Shown: positions 26,853 to 36,192 of the stretch, piece by piece
How positions within the stretch are numbered: position 1 is the stretch's first letter
How the letters are laid out: each line of letters opens with the position of its first letter
Source: Bacteroidota bacterium
Lineage (GTDB): Bacteria; Bacteroidota; Bacteroidia; NS11-12g; UBA955
DNA length: 64,000 nt
Direction of reading: 5' to 3'
Assembly: GCA_947496065.1 (NCBI GenBank)
Contig: CANMBF010000004.1
Span: forward strand, 1-64,000
Program-made: the position numbers and the translations under genes
The notes under the pieces: model-generated
Told to the model about the DNA's origin: nothing
The model's input: only the letters and a program-made list of their open reading frames with translations
Database searches by the model: none

Positions 26853-27452
26853 TTAATCTAAATCTTCAAACAGCTCATCAACCGAAAAATTGATTTCTGC
26901 AAACAAAGGACTGATTAATTGTTGGCCAATCGTAAAGGGTTTGTGTCCTATGAATTTGCCATTTACTAAGCTGTAAATGAGAATGAGTTTGTCTACTGGG
27001 TCTATCATCCAATATTCTTTTACCCCACTTTCTTCATACAAATCAAATTTGGTAGCGGTATCGTGTTTGGAATTGCCTGGTGAGAGAATTTCGACTATTA
27101 AATCGGGAGTACCATCGCAACCTTGTTCATCTATTTTTTGAGGGTTGCAAATGATACATAAATCGGGTTGCACAACAGTGGTGTCTTTTTTGGCAGATGG
27201 AATTGGTAAACGGACATCAAAGGGAGCTATAAATACATTGCACTTTTTGTGTTTGTAAAGCGGGCCAATGATTAAGTGTAGATTGCCAAGTACTCTTTGA
27301 TGGCGTACATTGGGGCCAGGACTCATAGGGAAAATTTTGCCTCTAATTAATTCCAACCTTTCAGAAAATTGCCAACGCATATAATCTAAATAGGTGTAAG
27401 ACCCATTGATATCCAAAGTTTGATAATCGGTGATTGGCTCTTTTACTTCCAT
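26853..27452 (-). CDS. Uma2-family (DUF820) putative endonuclease
   Basis: This family has a PD-(D/E)XK nuclease fold and is abundant in many bacteria; its biological role is unsettled. The 199-residue protein shows the pieces in order: a conserved LIRGKIFPMSPGPNVRHQRV segment, VQPDLCIIC, the acidic active site GTPDLIVEILSPGNSKHD (Asp, Glu) and a catalytic Lys in TATKFDLYEESGVKEYW. It is a single gene with a -7 box 9 bases before its ATG. Confidence 0.9.
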   Translation of the reverse strand: MEVKEPITDYQTLDINGSYTYLDYMRWQFSERLELIRGKIFPMSPGPNVRHQRVLGNLHLIIGPLYKHKKCNVFIAPFDVRLPIPSAKKDTTVVQPDLCIICNPQKIDEQGCDGTPDLIVEILSPGNSKHDTATKFDLYEESGVKEYWMIDPVDKLILIYSLVNGKFIGHKPFTIGQQLISPLFAEINFSVDELFEDLD

Positions 27453-27461
27453 TTTTCATTA

Positions 27462-27469
27462 CAAATTTA
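27462..27469 (-). promoter_or_regulatory. -7 box for the Uma2-family gene
   Basis: The minus strand reads TAAATTTG, an exact match 9 bases before the ATG at 27452 and just after the rpoD terminator. Confidence 0.6.
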
Positions 27470-27482
27470 AGAAATATGTTAC

Positions 27483-27515
27483 AAAAAAAAAAGAGCACCT
27501 TGCAGTACTCTTTTT
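27483..27515 (-). terminator. Intrinsic terminator of rpoD
   Basis: On the minus strand AAAAGAGTAC pairs with GTGCTCTTTT (one T-G wobble) around a 6-base loop, followed by a run of T. It lies 22 bases beyond the rpoD stop and separates it from the Uma2 promoter. Confidence 0.85.
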
Positions 27516-27536
27516 GTTAAATATTGATTGTTAGGC

Positions 27537-28400
27537 TTAACCTAAGTAGGTTTTTAGAATTTTGCTTTTCGATGATTTTCTCAATCTGCGCAAAGCTTTT
27601 TCTTTGATCTGACGAACACGTTCGCGGGTTAATCCTACTTTTTCAGAAATATCTTCTAATGTATGGGCAGGACCGCCATCTAAACCGTAATAGAAACGCA
27701 ATACATCGCGTTCTTTTTCGCTTAGGGTTGAAATCACACGGTTAATCTCTTTTTGCAATGACTCGTTCATCAAAGGCATATCAGGATTAGGCTCATCGTT
27801 ATTGTCTAACACACCTAATAGTGTATTGTCTTCACCTTCGGTCAATGGCGCATCAATTGATAAGTGTCTACCGCTAGATTTCATGGCGTTTTCTACTTCA
27901 ATCAATGGAATTTCTAATACGGTGGCAATTTCTTCGGCCGTTGGTTCACGTTCGAATTCTTGTTCCAATTTAGCAGCAGCAGCGCTGATTCTACCAATTG
28001 AACCTACTTTATTCAATGGCAAACGCACAATACGCGATTGATCAGCCAAAGCTTGTAAAATTGATTGACGAATCCACCATACTGCGTAAGAGATGAATTT
28101 GAAACCACGGGTTTCATCAAATCTTTTGGCAGCTTTTATTAAACCTAAATTACCTTCATTAATTAAATCGCCTAAGGTTAAACCTTGGTTTTGGTATTGT
28201 TTACTAACAGAAACAACGAAACGCAAATTGGCGTTTACTAGTTTTTCCAATGCTGCTTGGTCGCCTTCTCTGATTCTGCGGGCGAGTTCAACTTCCTCCT
28301 GTGCATCAATCATCTGCACTTTAGAAATTTCATTTAAATACTTGTCAAGCGATTTGTTTTCGCGATTGGTAAACTGTTTGGATATCTTGAGTTGTCTCAT
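27537..28400 (-). CDS. rpoD: Primary sigma factor RpoD (sigma-70), short Bacteroidota form
   Basis: This is the housekeeping sigma factor that reads the -7/-33 promoters of this phylum. The 287 residues contain region 1.2 ([20 protein letters not shown]), region 2 ([20 protein letters not shown] and [16 protein letters not shown]), region 2.4 ([19 protein letters not shown]), region 3 and region 4.2 ([18 protein letters not shown]). The long acidic region 1.1 of proteobacterial RpoD is absent, as usual in Bacteroidota. Its own promoter has a perfect -7 box. Confidence 0.97.
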   Translation of the reverse strand: MRQLKISKQFTNRENKSLDKYLNEISKVQMIDAQEEVELARRIREGDQAALEKLVNANLRFVVSVSKQYQNQGLTLGDLINEGNLGLIKAAKRFDETRGFKFISYAVWWIRQSILQALADQSRIVRLPLNKVGSIGRISAAAAKLEQEFEREPTAEEIATVLEIPLIEVENAMKSSGRHLSIDAPLTEGEDNTLLGVLDNNDEPNPDMPLMNESLQKEINRVISTLSEKERDVLRFYYGLDGGPAHTLEDISEKVGLTRERVRQIKEKALRRLRKSSKSKILKTYLG

Positions 28401-28456
28401 TTATTTATTGCGCTATTATACAGGACTTAAGGGTTTTTGAGAAAATTGAAAGGTTG

Positions 28457-28464
28457 CAAATATA
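28457..28464 (-). promoter_or_regulatory. -7 box for rpoD
   Basis: The minus strand reads TATATTTG followed by CAACC, an exact match 56 bases upstream of the ATG. TTTTTTAG lies near the -33 position. Confidence 0.6.
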
Positions 28465-28843
28465 CTGTAAACTCACTAAAATCCTAAAAAATGAGGGGGT
28501 TTGCAACTTCTCAATGAGCAGCAAAAATCAGACCAAAATAGATTTTTGTGAGTTTTTATTTTTATTTATTTCAATACCTATCAAAAATACTAAAACTATT
28601 ATTTTAGCATTGTGTTTTCTACAATTCTTCACAGCATAAGGATATTTTTAAATGAATACAAAAGTCTTTTAAATGGAAAATGCATCAATAAAACTAGAAT
28701 TCGCCGTCAAAATTAGGCTACTTAGCTTTTTTTAATTGCGAGTTGACAATTGGTGAAATTTGAGTTTCAATAAATAACCTATCTATTTCATCGTTCTATT
28801 AAATTCATCCGTCCCACTCATTTTCTTATGTGGCAAAAAAATG

Positions 28844-28851
28844 TACATTTG
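28844..28851 (+). promoter_or_regulatory. -7 box for dapB
   Basis: TACATTTG followed by CA is an exact match 25 bases before the GTG start; TTTT occupies the -33 position at 19-base spacing. Confidence 0.6.
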
Positions 28852-28876
28852 CATGGATTTTAAAAATTAAAAAAGC

Positions 28877-29593
28877 GTGAAGATTGCATTGTTAGGATAT
28901 GGTAAAATGGGCCAATTGATTGAGCAAATTGCAGTTGCCAAAGGACATGTTATAGTATGTAAACTCGGTTCTAGTTCAAATGCAGAAGAATGGGCTCAAC
29001 TTTTTACTGCTGATGTTGCCATTGAGTTTTCAAAACCAGACGTTGCCATTTCAAATATTAATAAATGTTTTGATGTGAATGTGCCAGTGGTTGTTGGAAC
29101 AACTGGTTGGTACGAGCAGTATGACGAAATTGCAAAAAGAGCGAATGCTCAAAATCAATCCATTATTACAGCTACCAATTTTAGCATTGGTGTTAATTTG
29201 TTTTTTCATGTCAATAAAATCATTGCAAGGGTGATGGATAATTTGCCTGAATACAATGTGAAGATTGAAGAAATACACCACACCCAAAAGTTAGATGCAC
29301 CAAGCGGAACCGCTATAACTTTGGCCGAAGGTGTAATGGCTGAGCTCAGTCGCAAAAATGCATGGCAATTAGGAACAGATGCTATATCTAAAAGCGATTT
29401 GATGATCAACGCCATAAGAAGAGACGATGTGCCGGGCACCCATACTGTAACTTACACTTCGGCCATCGATGATATTGAAATAAAACACATAGCGCACAGT
29501 CGCACAGGTTTTGCAACAGGCGCTGTGTTAGCAGCAGAATGGCTGCAAAACAAACGCGGCATATTCACCATGAACGACTTTATAGGATTTTAA
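28877..29593 (+). CDS. dapB: 4-hydroxy-tetrahydrodipicolinate reductase
   Basis: DapB reduces hydroxy-tetrahydrodipicolinate with NAD(P)H in lysine and diaminopimelate synthesis, which feeds peptidoglycan. The start is a GTG, giving MKIALLGYGKMGQLIEQIA with the Rossmann GYGKMG. The catalytic segment EEIHHTQKLDAPSGTAI (His-His and Lys) is intact, and the C-terminal SRTGFATGAVLAAEWL is typical. At 238 residues it is the short form usual in this phylum. It is followed 24 bases on by the signal peptidase gene. Confidence 0.95.
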   Translation: MKIALLGYGKMGQLIEQIAVAKGHVIVCKLGSSSNAEEWAQLFTADVAIEFSKPDVAISNINKCFDVNVPVVVGTTGWYEQYDEIAKRANAQNQSIITATNFSIGVNLFFHVNKIIARVMDNLPEYNVKIEEIHHTQKLDAPSGTAITLAEGVMAELSRKNAWQLGTDAISKSDLMINAIRRDDVPGTHTVTYTSAIDDIEIKHIAHSRTGFATGAVLAAEWLQNKRGIFTMNDFIGF

Positions 29594-29617
29594 TTATACA
29601 TAGACCTTTTAATAAAA

Positions 29618-31339
29618 ATGAACCCAACTAACCTTACGTATTTTCTGATTTTTTATGTGCCATTGTACCTTGCTACACACATTGGATTGTATTTGCTTTT
29701 CAAGAAAGCCAATGTTAAAATGGCTTGGCTTGCGTTCTTTCCAATTGTCTGTTATTGGCCTTGGATTCAATTAACGGGCCGCCCAAAAACGTGGATGTTA
29801 TGGGCTTTGTTGCCAGCAGCAGACATAATCATTTGGTTTAGTTTGGTAATTGATATGATGGAAAGTTTTGGAAAATTAAAATTTATAGAACAAGTGATCG
29901 GGGTTTTATTTCCATTTTATTACTACCCAAAATTGGCCATGGCAAAAGATGTGGTTTATTTGGGTCAAGCGCGCGATGCAGCGTTTAGAAAAAAATACAT
30001 TCCTGCTAAAAGGGGTGCAAGTCGCGAATGGGCCGATGCCATTTTCTTTGCATTCATTGTAGCTTACCTTATTAGAACGTTTCAATTAGAACCTTATAAA
30101 ATTCCAACGTCATCGATGGAAGACAGCATGATGGTTGGTGATTTTTTATTTGTAAGCAAAATGAATTATGGTCCGCGATTCCCAATTACTCCAATTGCTT
30201 TTCCATTGGTTCACCAAGACTTAGCAGGCGCTAAGGCCTATTCAGATATTTTGCATTTGCCTTATATGCGTTTGCCAGGTTTTCAAACCATTAAAAGAAA
30301 CGACCCAGTGGTATTCAACGTGCCTTGGGATCAAATAGATCCTACCGAGCGCCCTGTCGATAAAATGCAAAACTATGTAAAGCGTTGTGTGGGTATTCCA
30401 GGCGATAAACTCCAAATTAAAGATGGTATTTTATACATCAATGATGAAATTGCTTTTCAAGCACCAAAGATTCAACACAACTACATCATTAAATTTAAAC
30501 CCAATGCGGTGGTGCCTACCGAAGAAGTGTTAACCAATGAATATGACATTTATGATTTCGGTTATTTCGATAACAGAACCATTCGTGTGGCTTTAAATAA
30601 TGATGATTTGGAGCGTTTCAAAAATGATTTTGAAATCGAAAACATCATGCAAAACATTGCGCCTAAAACAGGTAACTTTTATTCACCCGATGGTGGTGGC
30701 GAATTCAATGCTTTGATTCGTGTTAAAGACAGCATGAAGCTATCTGATGAGGACATGCGAAAGCTTGGTGTGATGTACGCTTTGCCTTTGGGTTCTGATT
30801 TAAGAAATCTTCAAGTCATGATGAACGAAGATTTTATAAATCCCACGAAATACAAACAGGTTTTCAAAGTGGATACCATTAAACATATGAAGCAATTAAA
30901 ATCTGGTGGGGCCAATGCCTTCCCAGATTATATGGAAGCGTATCCTTGGAACAAAGACAATTATGGACCTATTGTTTTACCAAAAAGAGGAGAAGCAATG
31001 GCCATTAATAAAGAGAATTTTTATTTTTACCAGCGTGCTATCGCTTTGTACGAAGGCAATGCCGATTTAGAATTGCGCGGTAGTACACCCTATATGAATG
31101 GTAAGCCTTTAACAACCTATACCTTTCAATACGACTACTATTGGATGATGGGAGATAACAGAGATAATTCCTTGGATTCAAGATTCTGGGGCTACGTTCC
31201 CGAAAATCATATTGTAGGTAAACCACTTTTTGTGTTTTTTAGCATACAATATAAGCATGCACAAAACCCAATACCCGGCACAGATGGTAATGAGTTTGTG
31301 AAAGTAAGATGGAACAGAATGTTTAAAGGTATTCAATAA
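29618..31339 (+). CDS. lepB: Signal peptidase I, long Bacteroidota form
   Basis: LepB removes signal peptides from exported proteins. The N-terminal 120 residues have three or four membrane helices matching the DUF5684-type region often fused here. A further membrane segment precedes the catalytic Ser166 (IPTSSMEDSMMVGDFLFVSK) and the general base Lys255 (NYVKRCVGIPGDKLQI). A very large insertion (about residues 285-490) separates this from the final S26 motif WMMGDNRDNSLDSRFWGYVP. At 573 residues it is far longer than E. coli LepB, which is normal for the phylum. Likely in one operon with dapB. Confidence 0.95.
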   Translation: MNPTNLTYFLIFYVPLYLATHIGLYLLFKKANVKMAWLAFFPIVCYWPWIQLTGRPKTWMLWALLPAADIIIWFSLVIDMMESFGKLKFIEQVIGVLFPFYYYPKLAMAKDVVYLGQARDAAFRKKYIPAKRGASREWADAIFFAFIVAYLIRTFQLEPYKIPTSSMEDSMMVGDFLFVSKMNYGPRFPITPIAFPLVHQDLAGAKAYSDILHLPYMRLPGFQTIKRNDPVVFNVPWDQIDPTERPVDKMQNYVKRCVGIPGDKLQIKDGILYINDEIAFQAPKIQHNYIIKFKPNAVVPTEEVLTNEYDIYDFGYFDNRTIRVALNNDDLERFKNDFEIENIMQNIAPKTGNFYSPDGGGEFNALIRVKDSMKLSDEDMRKLGVMYALPLGSDLRNLQVMMNEDFINPTKYKQVFKVDTIKHMKQLKSGGANAFPDYMEAYPWNKDNYGPIVLPKRGEAMAINKENFYFYQRAIALYEGNADLELRGSTPYMNGKPLTTYTFQYDYYWMMGDNRDNSLDSRFWGYVPENHIVGKPLFVFFSIQYKHAQNPIPGTDGNEFVKVRWNRMFKGIQ

Positions 31340-31435
31340 ATATCTGTTGATTATCTCATAGAGATTATTTAATGTTGGCATAATTTTTATTTTATAATTA
31401 TGTTATAATGAAATATTTACTTTAGTTTTTTCTTT

Positions 31436-31443
31436 TATATTTG
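31436..31443 (+). promoter_or_regulatory. -7 box for the 31459 gene
   Basis: TATATTTG is an exact match 15 bases upstream of the ATG; TTTA lies upstream but at short spacing. Confidence 0.55.
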
Positions 31444-31458
31444 TAATAGAGATTTTCA

Positions 31459-31842
31459 ATGGAAAAAGATGCTAAATATTTTATTAAATCTGCTTCAATG
31501 TTGGATAGTTCAACATTTGAATTGGTATTTCAAGATGAGGTTTTAATAGATTTGGAGGCTATGAAATTAATAGATACCTATTGCGCTGCAATGCTAGCTG
31601 GCCGCAGATTAAAGCGATTAGTTGTTTCAGGTAAGAATACCTTAATGTCAAAGGAGGCTCGACTCTTTGGCCAAAAGAAAAGCAATGTGAATAAAAATCT
31701 TATCATTGCAGAGGCAGTTGTTGTCAATACACTTCCCCAAAAAATGATGGCCAATTTCTATTTTGCATTTATTCGCGATTTTTATCCAGCAAAATTCTTC
31801 ACCGATATTAACAAAGCGAAGGAGTGGCTGTCTAGCAATTAA
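31459..31842 (+). CDS. STAS/SpoIIAA-like (DUF7793-type) small protein
   Basis: The 127-residue protein has the alternating strand-helix pattern of SpoIIAA-like proteins: SSTFELVFQDEVLIDLEAMKLI, then LKRLVVSGKN, a helix with SKEARLF, IIAEAVVVNTLPQKMMANFY and a final FFTDINKAKEWL. Several Bacteroidota proteins with this end motif are annotated DUF7793; the function is unknown, and no phosphorylatable STAS Ser is obvious. Its tail overlaps the start of a remnant open frame by 7 bases. Confidence 0.75.
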   Translation: MEKDAKYFIKSASMLDSSTFELVFQDEVLIDLEAMKLIDTYCAAMLAGRRLKRLVVSGKNTLMSKEARLFGQKKSNVNKNLIIAEAVVVNTLPQKMMANFYFAFIRDFYPAKFFTDINKAKEWLSSN

Positions 31843-32021
31843 GCGACAATAAGGCACTTCAAACGTTAGCAAAGACAAAGGATGTTATTTTAATTGGCTT
31901 GTATTCGAACTTTGTATCTAATGGTGAAATAAAGTCTGAGTATGTGATTGAAGATGGCATTCGTTTTAATGGGGCTGCCTATATTTTATGGGTGCAATTG
32001 ATAGGGTCCTACCTCCAATAA
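31836..32021 (+). pseudogene. 3' remnant of an unidentified gene lacking a start
   Basis: One frame reads 61 codons without interruption after a TAG and looks like a true protein end: DNKALQTLAKTKDVILIGLY, then SNFVSNGEIKSEYVIEDGIR and FNGAAYILWVQLIGSYLQ before TAA. There is no ATG or GTG at its beginning and no recognisable binding site. It may be the surviving tail of a deleted gene, or a downstream part joined to the previous gene by a frameshift. I do not recognise the family. Confidence 0.5.
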
Positions 32022-32490
32022 ATGCTATATTTTGAATTTAAAGCGCTTAAAAGTGCATGGTTATTTTAAAATGGTGAATAAAGTCTAATAATTGTCCACA
32101 GTTTTATGGACTAATCAATTGTTTTTAAAGACAATTATGTTTTTCGATAGTCTCTTTTATGGTGTAAAATATTTAATGAATACATCGTATTGACAATTCT
32201 TATTGAAAGAGATGAACAAGGTGTTTTGGATTTGTAGGTTAACATTATAAGTGTTAATCAGTCTGTTATTGCAAAAATGATTTGTTCGGATTTAATTATT
32301 ATAACATTAACCAAAGCATCAAGGGCCTTGATGGCATAACGGATTAATCCAGGTTTTTAACCAAAAATGAATAACTTCTTTTTTCAACAAAATGCCAAGC
32401 TAGTCCATAAATGAATACGTTGGACTTCGCATTTAGTTTACTAATTAAGATTTAATTTCGCTTTTTTTTAACAAATCAAATATTTTTAAA
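32022..32490. other. Gene-poor gap after the remnant
   Basis: No convincing frame is present in 469 bases. One perfect 8-bp palindrome, CATCAAGG-G-CCTTGATG, lies at 32317-32333, and a single near-DnaA-box word TTGTCCACA near 32096. The lack of genes beside a remnant suggests decayed DNA. Confidence 0.45.
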
Positions 32491-32742
32491 ATGAAAATAA
32501 TAAACTTTATTTTCTTAGTCTTTTTACCTGCAATGCTCATGAGCTCTGTGTTGTTTTTTTACCAAAATATTTCGTCTGGAATTTTCGAGTTAGTGGCCTT
32601 TATTTTATCGGCCAATTTATTGTTAATTTATGGGTTGATTGTTGCAGTTGTAATTTTTAAAATGTTAAGAAAAAAATTAGCCCTTATCGGCATTGAAATT
32701 ACGACCATCTTTCATCAAAAATCAATCGCTCCATTCTCATAG
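32491..32742 (+). CDS. Small two-helix membrane protein, uncertain
   Basis: The 83-residue frame encodes a hydrophobic N-terminal helix (MKIINFIFLVFLPAMLMSSV) and a second helix (FILSANLLLIYGLIVAVVIF) with a basic stretch KMLRKK after it. Composition is consistent with a real small membrane protein, but no family is recognised and no -7 box was found. It lies in a gene-poor stretch, so a chance frame is possible. Confidence 0.45.
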   Translation: MKIINFIFLVFLPAMLMSSVLFFYQNISSGIFELVAFILSANLLLIYGLIVAVVIFKMLRKKLALIGIEITTIFHQKSIAPFS

Positions 32743-32941
32743 GTGCTATCGCAATTGAGAGTCCATGAGTGATGATCTAAGTCATGTTTTGAATTTTGTA
32801 ATATTAACCAATATAAATGTATTTTTGATAATTATATGAATCAGTTGTTTTTGTATTTTGTATTTAATTAATTTTAATAAGCAACTATTTCAAATTAATT
32901 GAGTCTATTTAATAAATTTCCCGTAATCAAAACATACCGCT

Positions 32942-33670
32942 ATGCCACTGAATCTTAAAATACTTGCTGTCATACCTGCTCGTGGGGGCTCGAAAGGTAT
33001 ACCGCGGAAGAATATTAAACAATTGGGTGAAAAACCGCTGATCGCCTATACCATTCAGCGGGCTTTGGAGTCAAAATTAATACATACTGTAATGGTAAGT
33101 ACTGAAGATGAAGAAATTGCAAGCATTGCAGAACAATTTGGATTAAAAGTTCCATTTATGCGCCCTGAAAGATTAGCACAAGATTTTACACCTTCATTAG
33201 ATGTTGTCATTAATGTTTTAGAAACCTATAAAAAGCGACATGTGTTTTTTGATGCAGTGATGATATTAGAACCTACCAATCCTTTCAGGACAGTAAATGA
33301 GATAGATGAATGTATACGAATTTTTAAGGCCAAGGATTCCGATTCATTAATTTCAGTTAAAGAGGTGCCACCTCAATTTAACCCGCATTGGGTTTTTGAA
33401 GAAAATGAAGATTCAATTTTGCACAAAGCGATCGGAGAAACAACCATTATTGCTAGACGCCAGATGTTGCCGAAAGCATATGCAAGAGATGGTTCAGTTT
33501 ATCTTACAAAAGTTGATGTTGTTTTAAACCAAAGAAGTTTATTTGGAGAAACCATTGCTTTCCGATTAAATGATAACCCTAACCAAGTAAATATTGATAA
33601 TTTGGAGGACTGGCATGCTGCTGAAAAAATTGTTAAAGAAAATCATTTTTTACTTACAAAGGTGGTTTAA
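32942..33670 (+). CDS. NeuA-like acylneuraminate cytidylyltransferase family protein
   Basis: These enzymes activate nonulosonic acids (sialic, legionaminic, pseudaminic) by CMP transfer. The 242-residue protein has the N-terminal nucleotide loop IPARGGSKGIPRKNIKQLG (residues 11-29), ILEPTNPFRT in place of the usual LQPTSPLR, and the conserved ARDGSVYL and DNLEDWHAAE later. No other sugar genes are near, so the exact sugar is open. It could also be a related cytidylyltransferase. Confidence 0.85.
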   Translation: MPLNLKILAVIPARGGSKGIPRKNIKQLGEKPLIAYTIQRALESKLIHTVMVSTEDEEIASIAEQFGLKVPFMRPERLAQDFTPSLDVVINVLETYKKRHVFFDAVMILEPTNPFRTVNEIDECIRIFKAKDSDSLISVKEVPPQFNPHWVFEENEDSILHKAIGETTIIARRQMLPKAYARDGSVYLTKVDVVLNQRSLFGETIAFRLNDNPNQVNIDNLEDWHAAEKIVKENHFLLTKVV

Positions 33671-33758
33671 AACAAATTTGTGTTAATTCAATATTTTAGT
33701 ATTTCTTTTTAAAAAGCATTAACCTAAATTGCGAGGCTAATAGAAAAAACAATTTATC

Positions 33759-34646
33759 ATGAAAAATGCTTCATTATCACTTAGTTTAAAACATCTATAT
33801 ACACCTAAGTCATTTATTTTAACGCTTATTGGGGTCTCTTTAGCGGTATTTGCCTTGAAAGGGTTTATGATTCCGAATGGATTTATAGATGGAGGCGTTA
33901 CAGGTATTTCATTGCTTTTTCATAAGTTGAACCATGTTAGTTTTAGTTTGCTTGTAATTTTCATTAATTTACTTTTTATTATCCCGGCCTACCGATATGT
34001 TGGAAAATTATTTGCAATCCGTTCATTTATTGCTATTTTGATTTTAAGCGTTGGAGTCGCCATTGTCCATATAGAGCCAGTAACAACAGATAAGTTGTTA
34101 ATTGCACTCTTTGGGGGCGCGCTCATTGGTTTGGGTATGGGCTTAATTATGCGTACGGGCGCAGCTCTTGATGGATTTGAAATTTTAGCCGTTATGACAA
34201 CACGTAAAATTGGATTTTCTATTAGTGAGGTTATATTATTTTTTAATAGTTTAATATTTTTAGCAGCAGCCTTTAAGTTTGGCATCGAAACCGCCATGTA
34301 TTCAATTATCACCTATTTTACAGCGCTCAAAATGGTGAATTATGTGGTCGATGGCATCGAAGAGTATATTGCACTAACTATTATTTCTAAAGAACCCGAT
34401 AATATAAAATCCTTATTGGTAAATCAATTTGGAAAGGGTATTACCGTATACAAAGGCGAAAGAGGGTATTTGCCAGGTAATTTTCATGTCAAGACCGATT
34501 GCGATATTATAACCACCATTGTAACCCGTTTAGAATTACTAAATATTAACGATAAAATTTCAAAAATTGATCCCACCGCTTTTATGTATACCAACACAAT
34601 AAAAGAAGCTACAGGCGGTATTGTTAAGCAAAAGGTTAAGCATTAA
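33759..34646 (+). CDS. YitT-family membrane protein (DUF161/DUF2179)
   Basis: This 295-residue protein has five or six N-terminal helices with the family features GFMIPNGFIDGGVTGISLL (near residue 30) and IGLGMGLIMRTGAALDGFEI (near 125), followed by a soluble C-terminal DUF2179 domain with GKGITVYKGERGYL and KIDPTAFMYT. The function of the family is unknown; transport has been suggested. It lies between the cytidylyltransferase and a convergent methyltransferase. Confidence 0.9.
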   Translation: MKNASLSLSLKHLYTPKSFILTLIGVSLAVFALKGFMIPNGFIDGGVTGISLLFHKLNHVSFSLLVIFINLLFIIPAYRYVGKLFAIRSFIAILILSVGVAIVHIEPVTTDKLLIALFGGALIGLGMGLIMRTGAALDGFEILAVMTTRKIGFSISEVILFFNSLIFLAAAFKFGIETAMYSIITYFTALKMVNYVVDGIEEYIALTIISKEPDNIKSLLVNQFGKGITVYKGERGYLPGNFHVKTDCDIITTIVTRLELLNINDKISKIDPTAFMYTNTIKEATGGIVKQKVKH

Positions 34647-34669
34647 GCAGTAATTTTACTACTTTTTCG

Positions 34670-35470
34670 TCAATCTTTTTTGGCAATTTGAAAAATTAAT
34701 TCTGCATTTAAAAAGCCCAATTTGATTTGCTCTGGTTTTGAATAATTGTCTTTGAAATAAATGATGCTAACATGGCATCCAGCCTTGGTTAAGCGACCAC
34801 TAAAGTCTGTTCCGTATTTTCTCACATGGTCGTACTGCCCATAATGCAAAAAACGCAGCGCATCTGTATTTGTGCTTGGGTTTTGATAAGTTTTTTCTAA
34901 TTCTGGAAAATAAGGCACCACGAGGTAGCAAATGCCTTTTGGTTTAAGCACCCTCAATATATTTTGAATGGCTAAAGTATCCTCTTCAATATGTTCTAAA
35001 ACGTGACTGCATATAACCAGATCGAAAAAACCATTCTGAAATTTTAAATCCGTTAAGTCCATGGCTTGAACATACTTTGGATAGTGATAACCGCTTTCAA
35101 ATTTATCGATGGCGTAATAATTAACCTTTTTGTTTTTGCGAAACGCCTCACTTAGCGAAACCTCTGGTGCAATGTGAAGAAGATTAATGCAGTTATTATT
35201 TTGTGCAATAATAGCATTGCTTAAAATAGATATCTGTCTATGCCTATCAATTGAATTACAACCCGGACAGCGCGCATGCGCTTGTGGTTCATCGCCAGAA
35301 GGCAAAAAAGTTAAATAACTTTTTTTACAGATACAGCAATAAACATTGCCTCCTTTAAGGGCAATTTTTCTTATCCATTCAATCAGTTTTTTTATGATAA
35401 ACACCACTGCAATAATAATTCTTAAAACCTTACATTTATTATAAACCAATCTTTCATGCTTAAACTTCAA
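34670..35470 (-). CDS. Class I SAM methyltransferase with membrane segment and zinc ribbon
   Basis: From a TTG at 35470 the protein has a basic start, a hydrophobic helix (VLRIIIAVVFIIKKLIEWIR), a likely zinc ribbon with four cysteines (VYCCICKKSYLTF and ARCPGCNSIDRHRQ), and a methyltransferase domain. The domain has motif I in the form LLHIAPEVSLSEAF, an acidic motif YYAIDKFESGY, and FDLVICSHVLEHIEED at motif post-I to IV. The classical GxGxG is replaced, as in a group of Methyltransf_11-like proteins. No ATG is available upstream of the core, so the start is uncertain. Substrate unknown. Confidence 0.82.
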   Translation of the reverse strand: MKFKHERLVYNKCKVLRIIIAVVFIIKKLIEWIRKIALKGGNVYCCICKKSYLTFLPSGDEPQAHARCPGCNSIDRHRQISILSNAIIAQNNNCINLLHIAPEVSLSEAFRKNKKVNYYAIDKFESGYHYPKYVQAMDLTDLKFQNGFFDLVICSHVLEHIEEDTLAIQNILRVLKPKGICYLVVPYFPELEKTYQNPSTNTDALRFLHYGQYDHVRKYGTDFSGRLTKAGCHVSIIYFKDNYSKPEQIKLGFLNAELIFQIAKKD

Positions 35471-35560
35471 GTGATTATCAATTGCTTTGTAGAAATTTCT
35501 TTTTTTTTTACAGAACTATGACACTGACTAGAAAGTATTCCAATATTTTTGCTCCATTAA

Positions 35561-35947
35561 ATGAAGGTAGCAGAAACATACGACGTCAGAATATCTGTTG
35601 AGACAGAATATATTGCCCTTCATAGTAATCCTGACAATGGGGAATACTTTTTTGCCTACCGAATTAAAATTCAAAATAACAGCGCCTATACTGTGCAATT
35701 ATTAAAAAGAAATTGGTTTATAGCTGATTCTACACATGAAATTCGCGAGATTGAAGGCGAAGGGGTGATAGGGTTGCAACCCATTTTGGCCCCTGGTGAA
35801 TCCCATGCTTATCGATCAGGTTGTATTTTGAAAAGTGAAATTGGCGCTATGTGGGGGTTTTATACATTTGAAAGAAATTTTTCTGATAGCATAATTGCTG
35901 TTGAAATTCCGCGCTTTGAGCTGGTGGCGCCTTGGCTCAATAATTAA
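35561..35947 (+). CDS. apaG: ApaG family protein
   Basis: The 128-residue protein is the fibronectin-like ApaG domain, linked to Co/Mg homeostasis and to diadenosine tetraphosphate in other bacteria. The family pattern is clear: YIALHSNPDNGEYFFAYRIK, IQNNSAYTVQLLKRNWFI, GEGVIGLQPILAPGESHAYRSG and MWGFYTF, ending in IPRFELVAPWLNN. No associated ksgA or apaH is adjacent. Confidence 0.95.
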   Translation: MKVAETYDVRISVETEYIALHSNPDNGEYFFAYRIKIQNNSAYTVQLLKRNWFIADSTHEIREIEGEGVIGLQPILAPGESHAYRSGCILKSEIGAMWGFYTFERNFSDSIIAVEIPRFELVAPWLNN

Positions 35948-36192
35948 TTAGATTCTTTTTTTTTACATTATTATATTGAGTGAGCGATAGCTTCTGCAGA
36001 CAACGCTAGAGAAGGAAAGGATATATTTGTTTTTTGAATTTATCGAAGATGAAAAAGGTTGACTCAAACTTAGTATCGGCTGAGTTAGCATATCGGTTTG
36101 TTTTCTAAATTCATAATCATAGGAAAAGGAGTATTTTTGAAAACTCAAGTTAAAAACAAATTACAATTGTTTTTACAATTTAAAGCATAGCC

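Larger units (their letters stand above)
28401..28876. other. 476-base intergenic region between rpoD and dapB
   Basis: It carries the divergent promoters of rpoD (28457-28464) and dapB (28844-28851). The roughly 380 bases between them are AT-rich. An open frame at 28454-28639 has no support and overlaps the promoter. No RNA gene or repeat was seen. Confidence 0.6.

Noticed and set aside
28454-28639. 61-residue frame between rpoD and dapB
   Set aside because: It overlaps the rpoD promoter, has no initiation signal and looks like chance coding of AT-rich DNA.
32096-32104. DnaA box TTGTCCACA
   Set aside because: A single word with one mismatch and no cluster around it.
35963-36148. 61-residue minus-strand frame between apaG and the methyltransferase gene
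   Set aside because: No recognisable protein character, no start signal and low-complexity composition.
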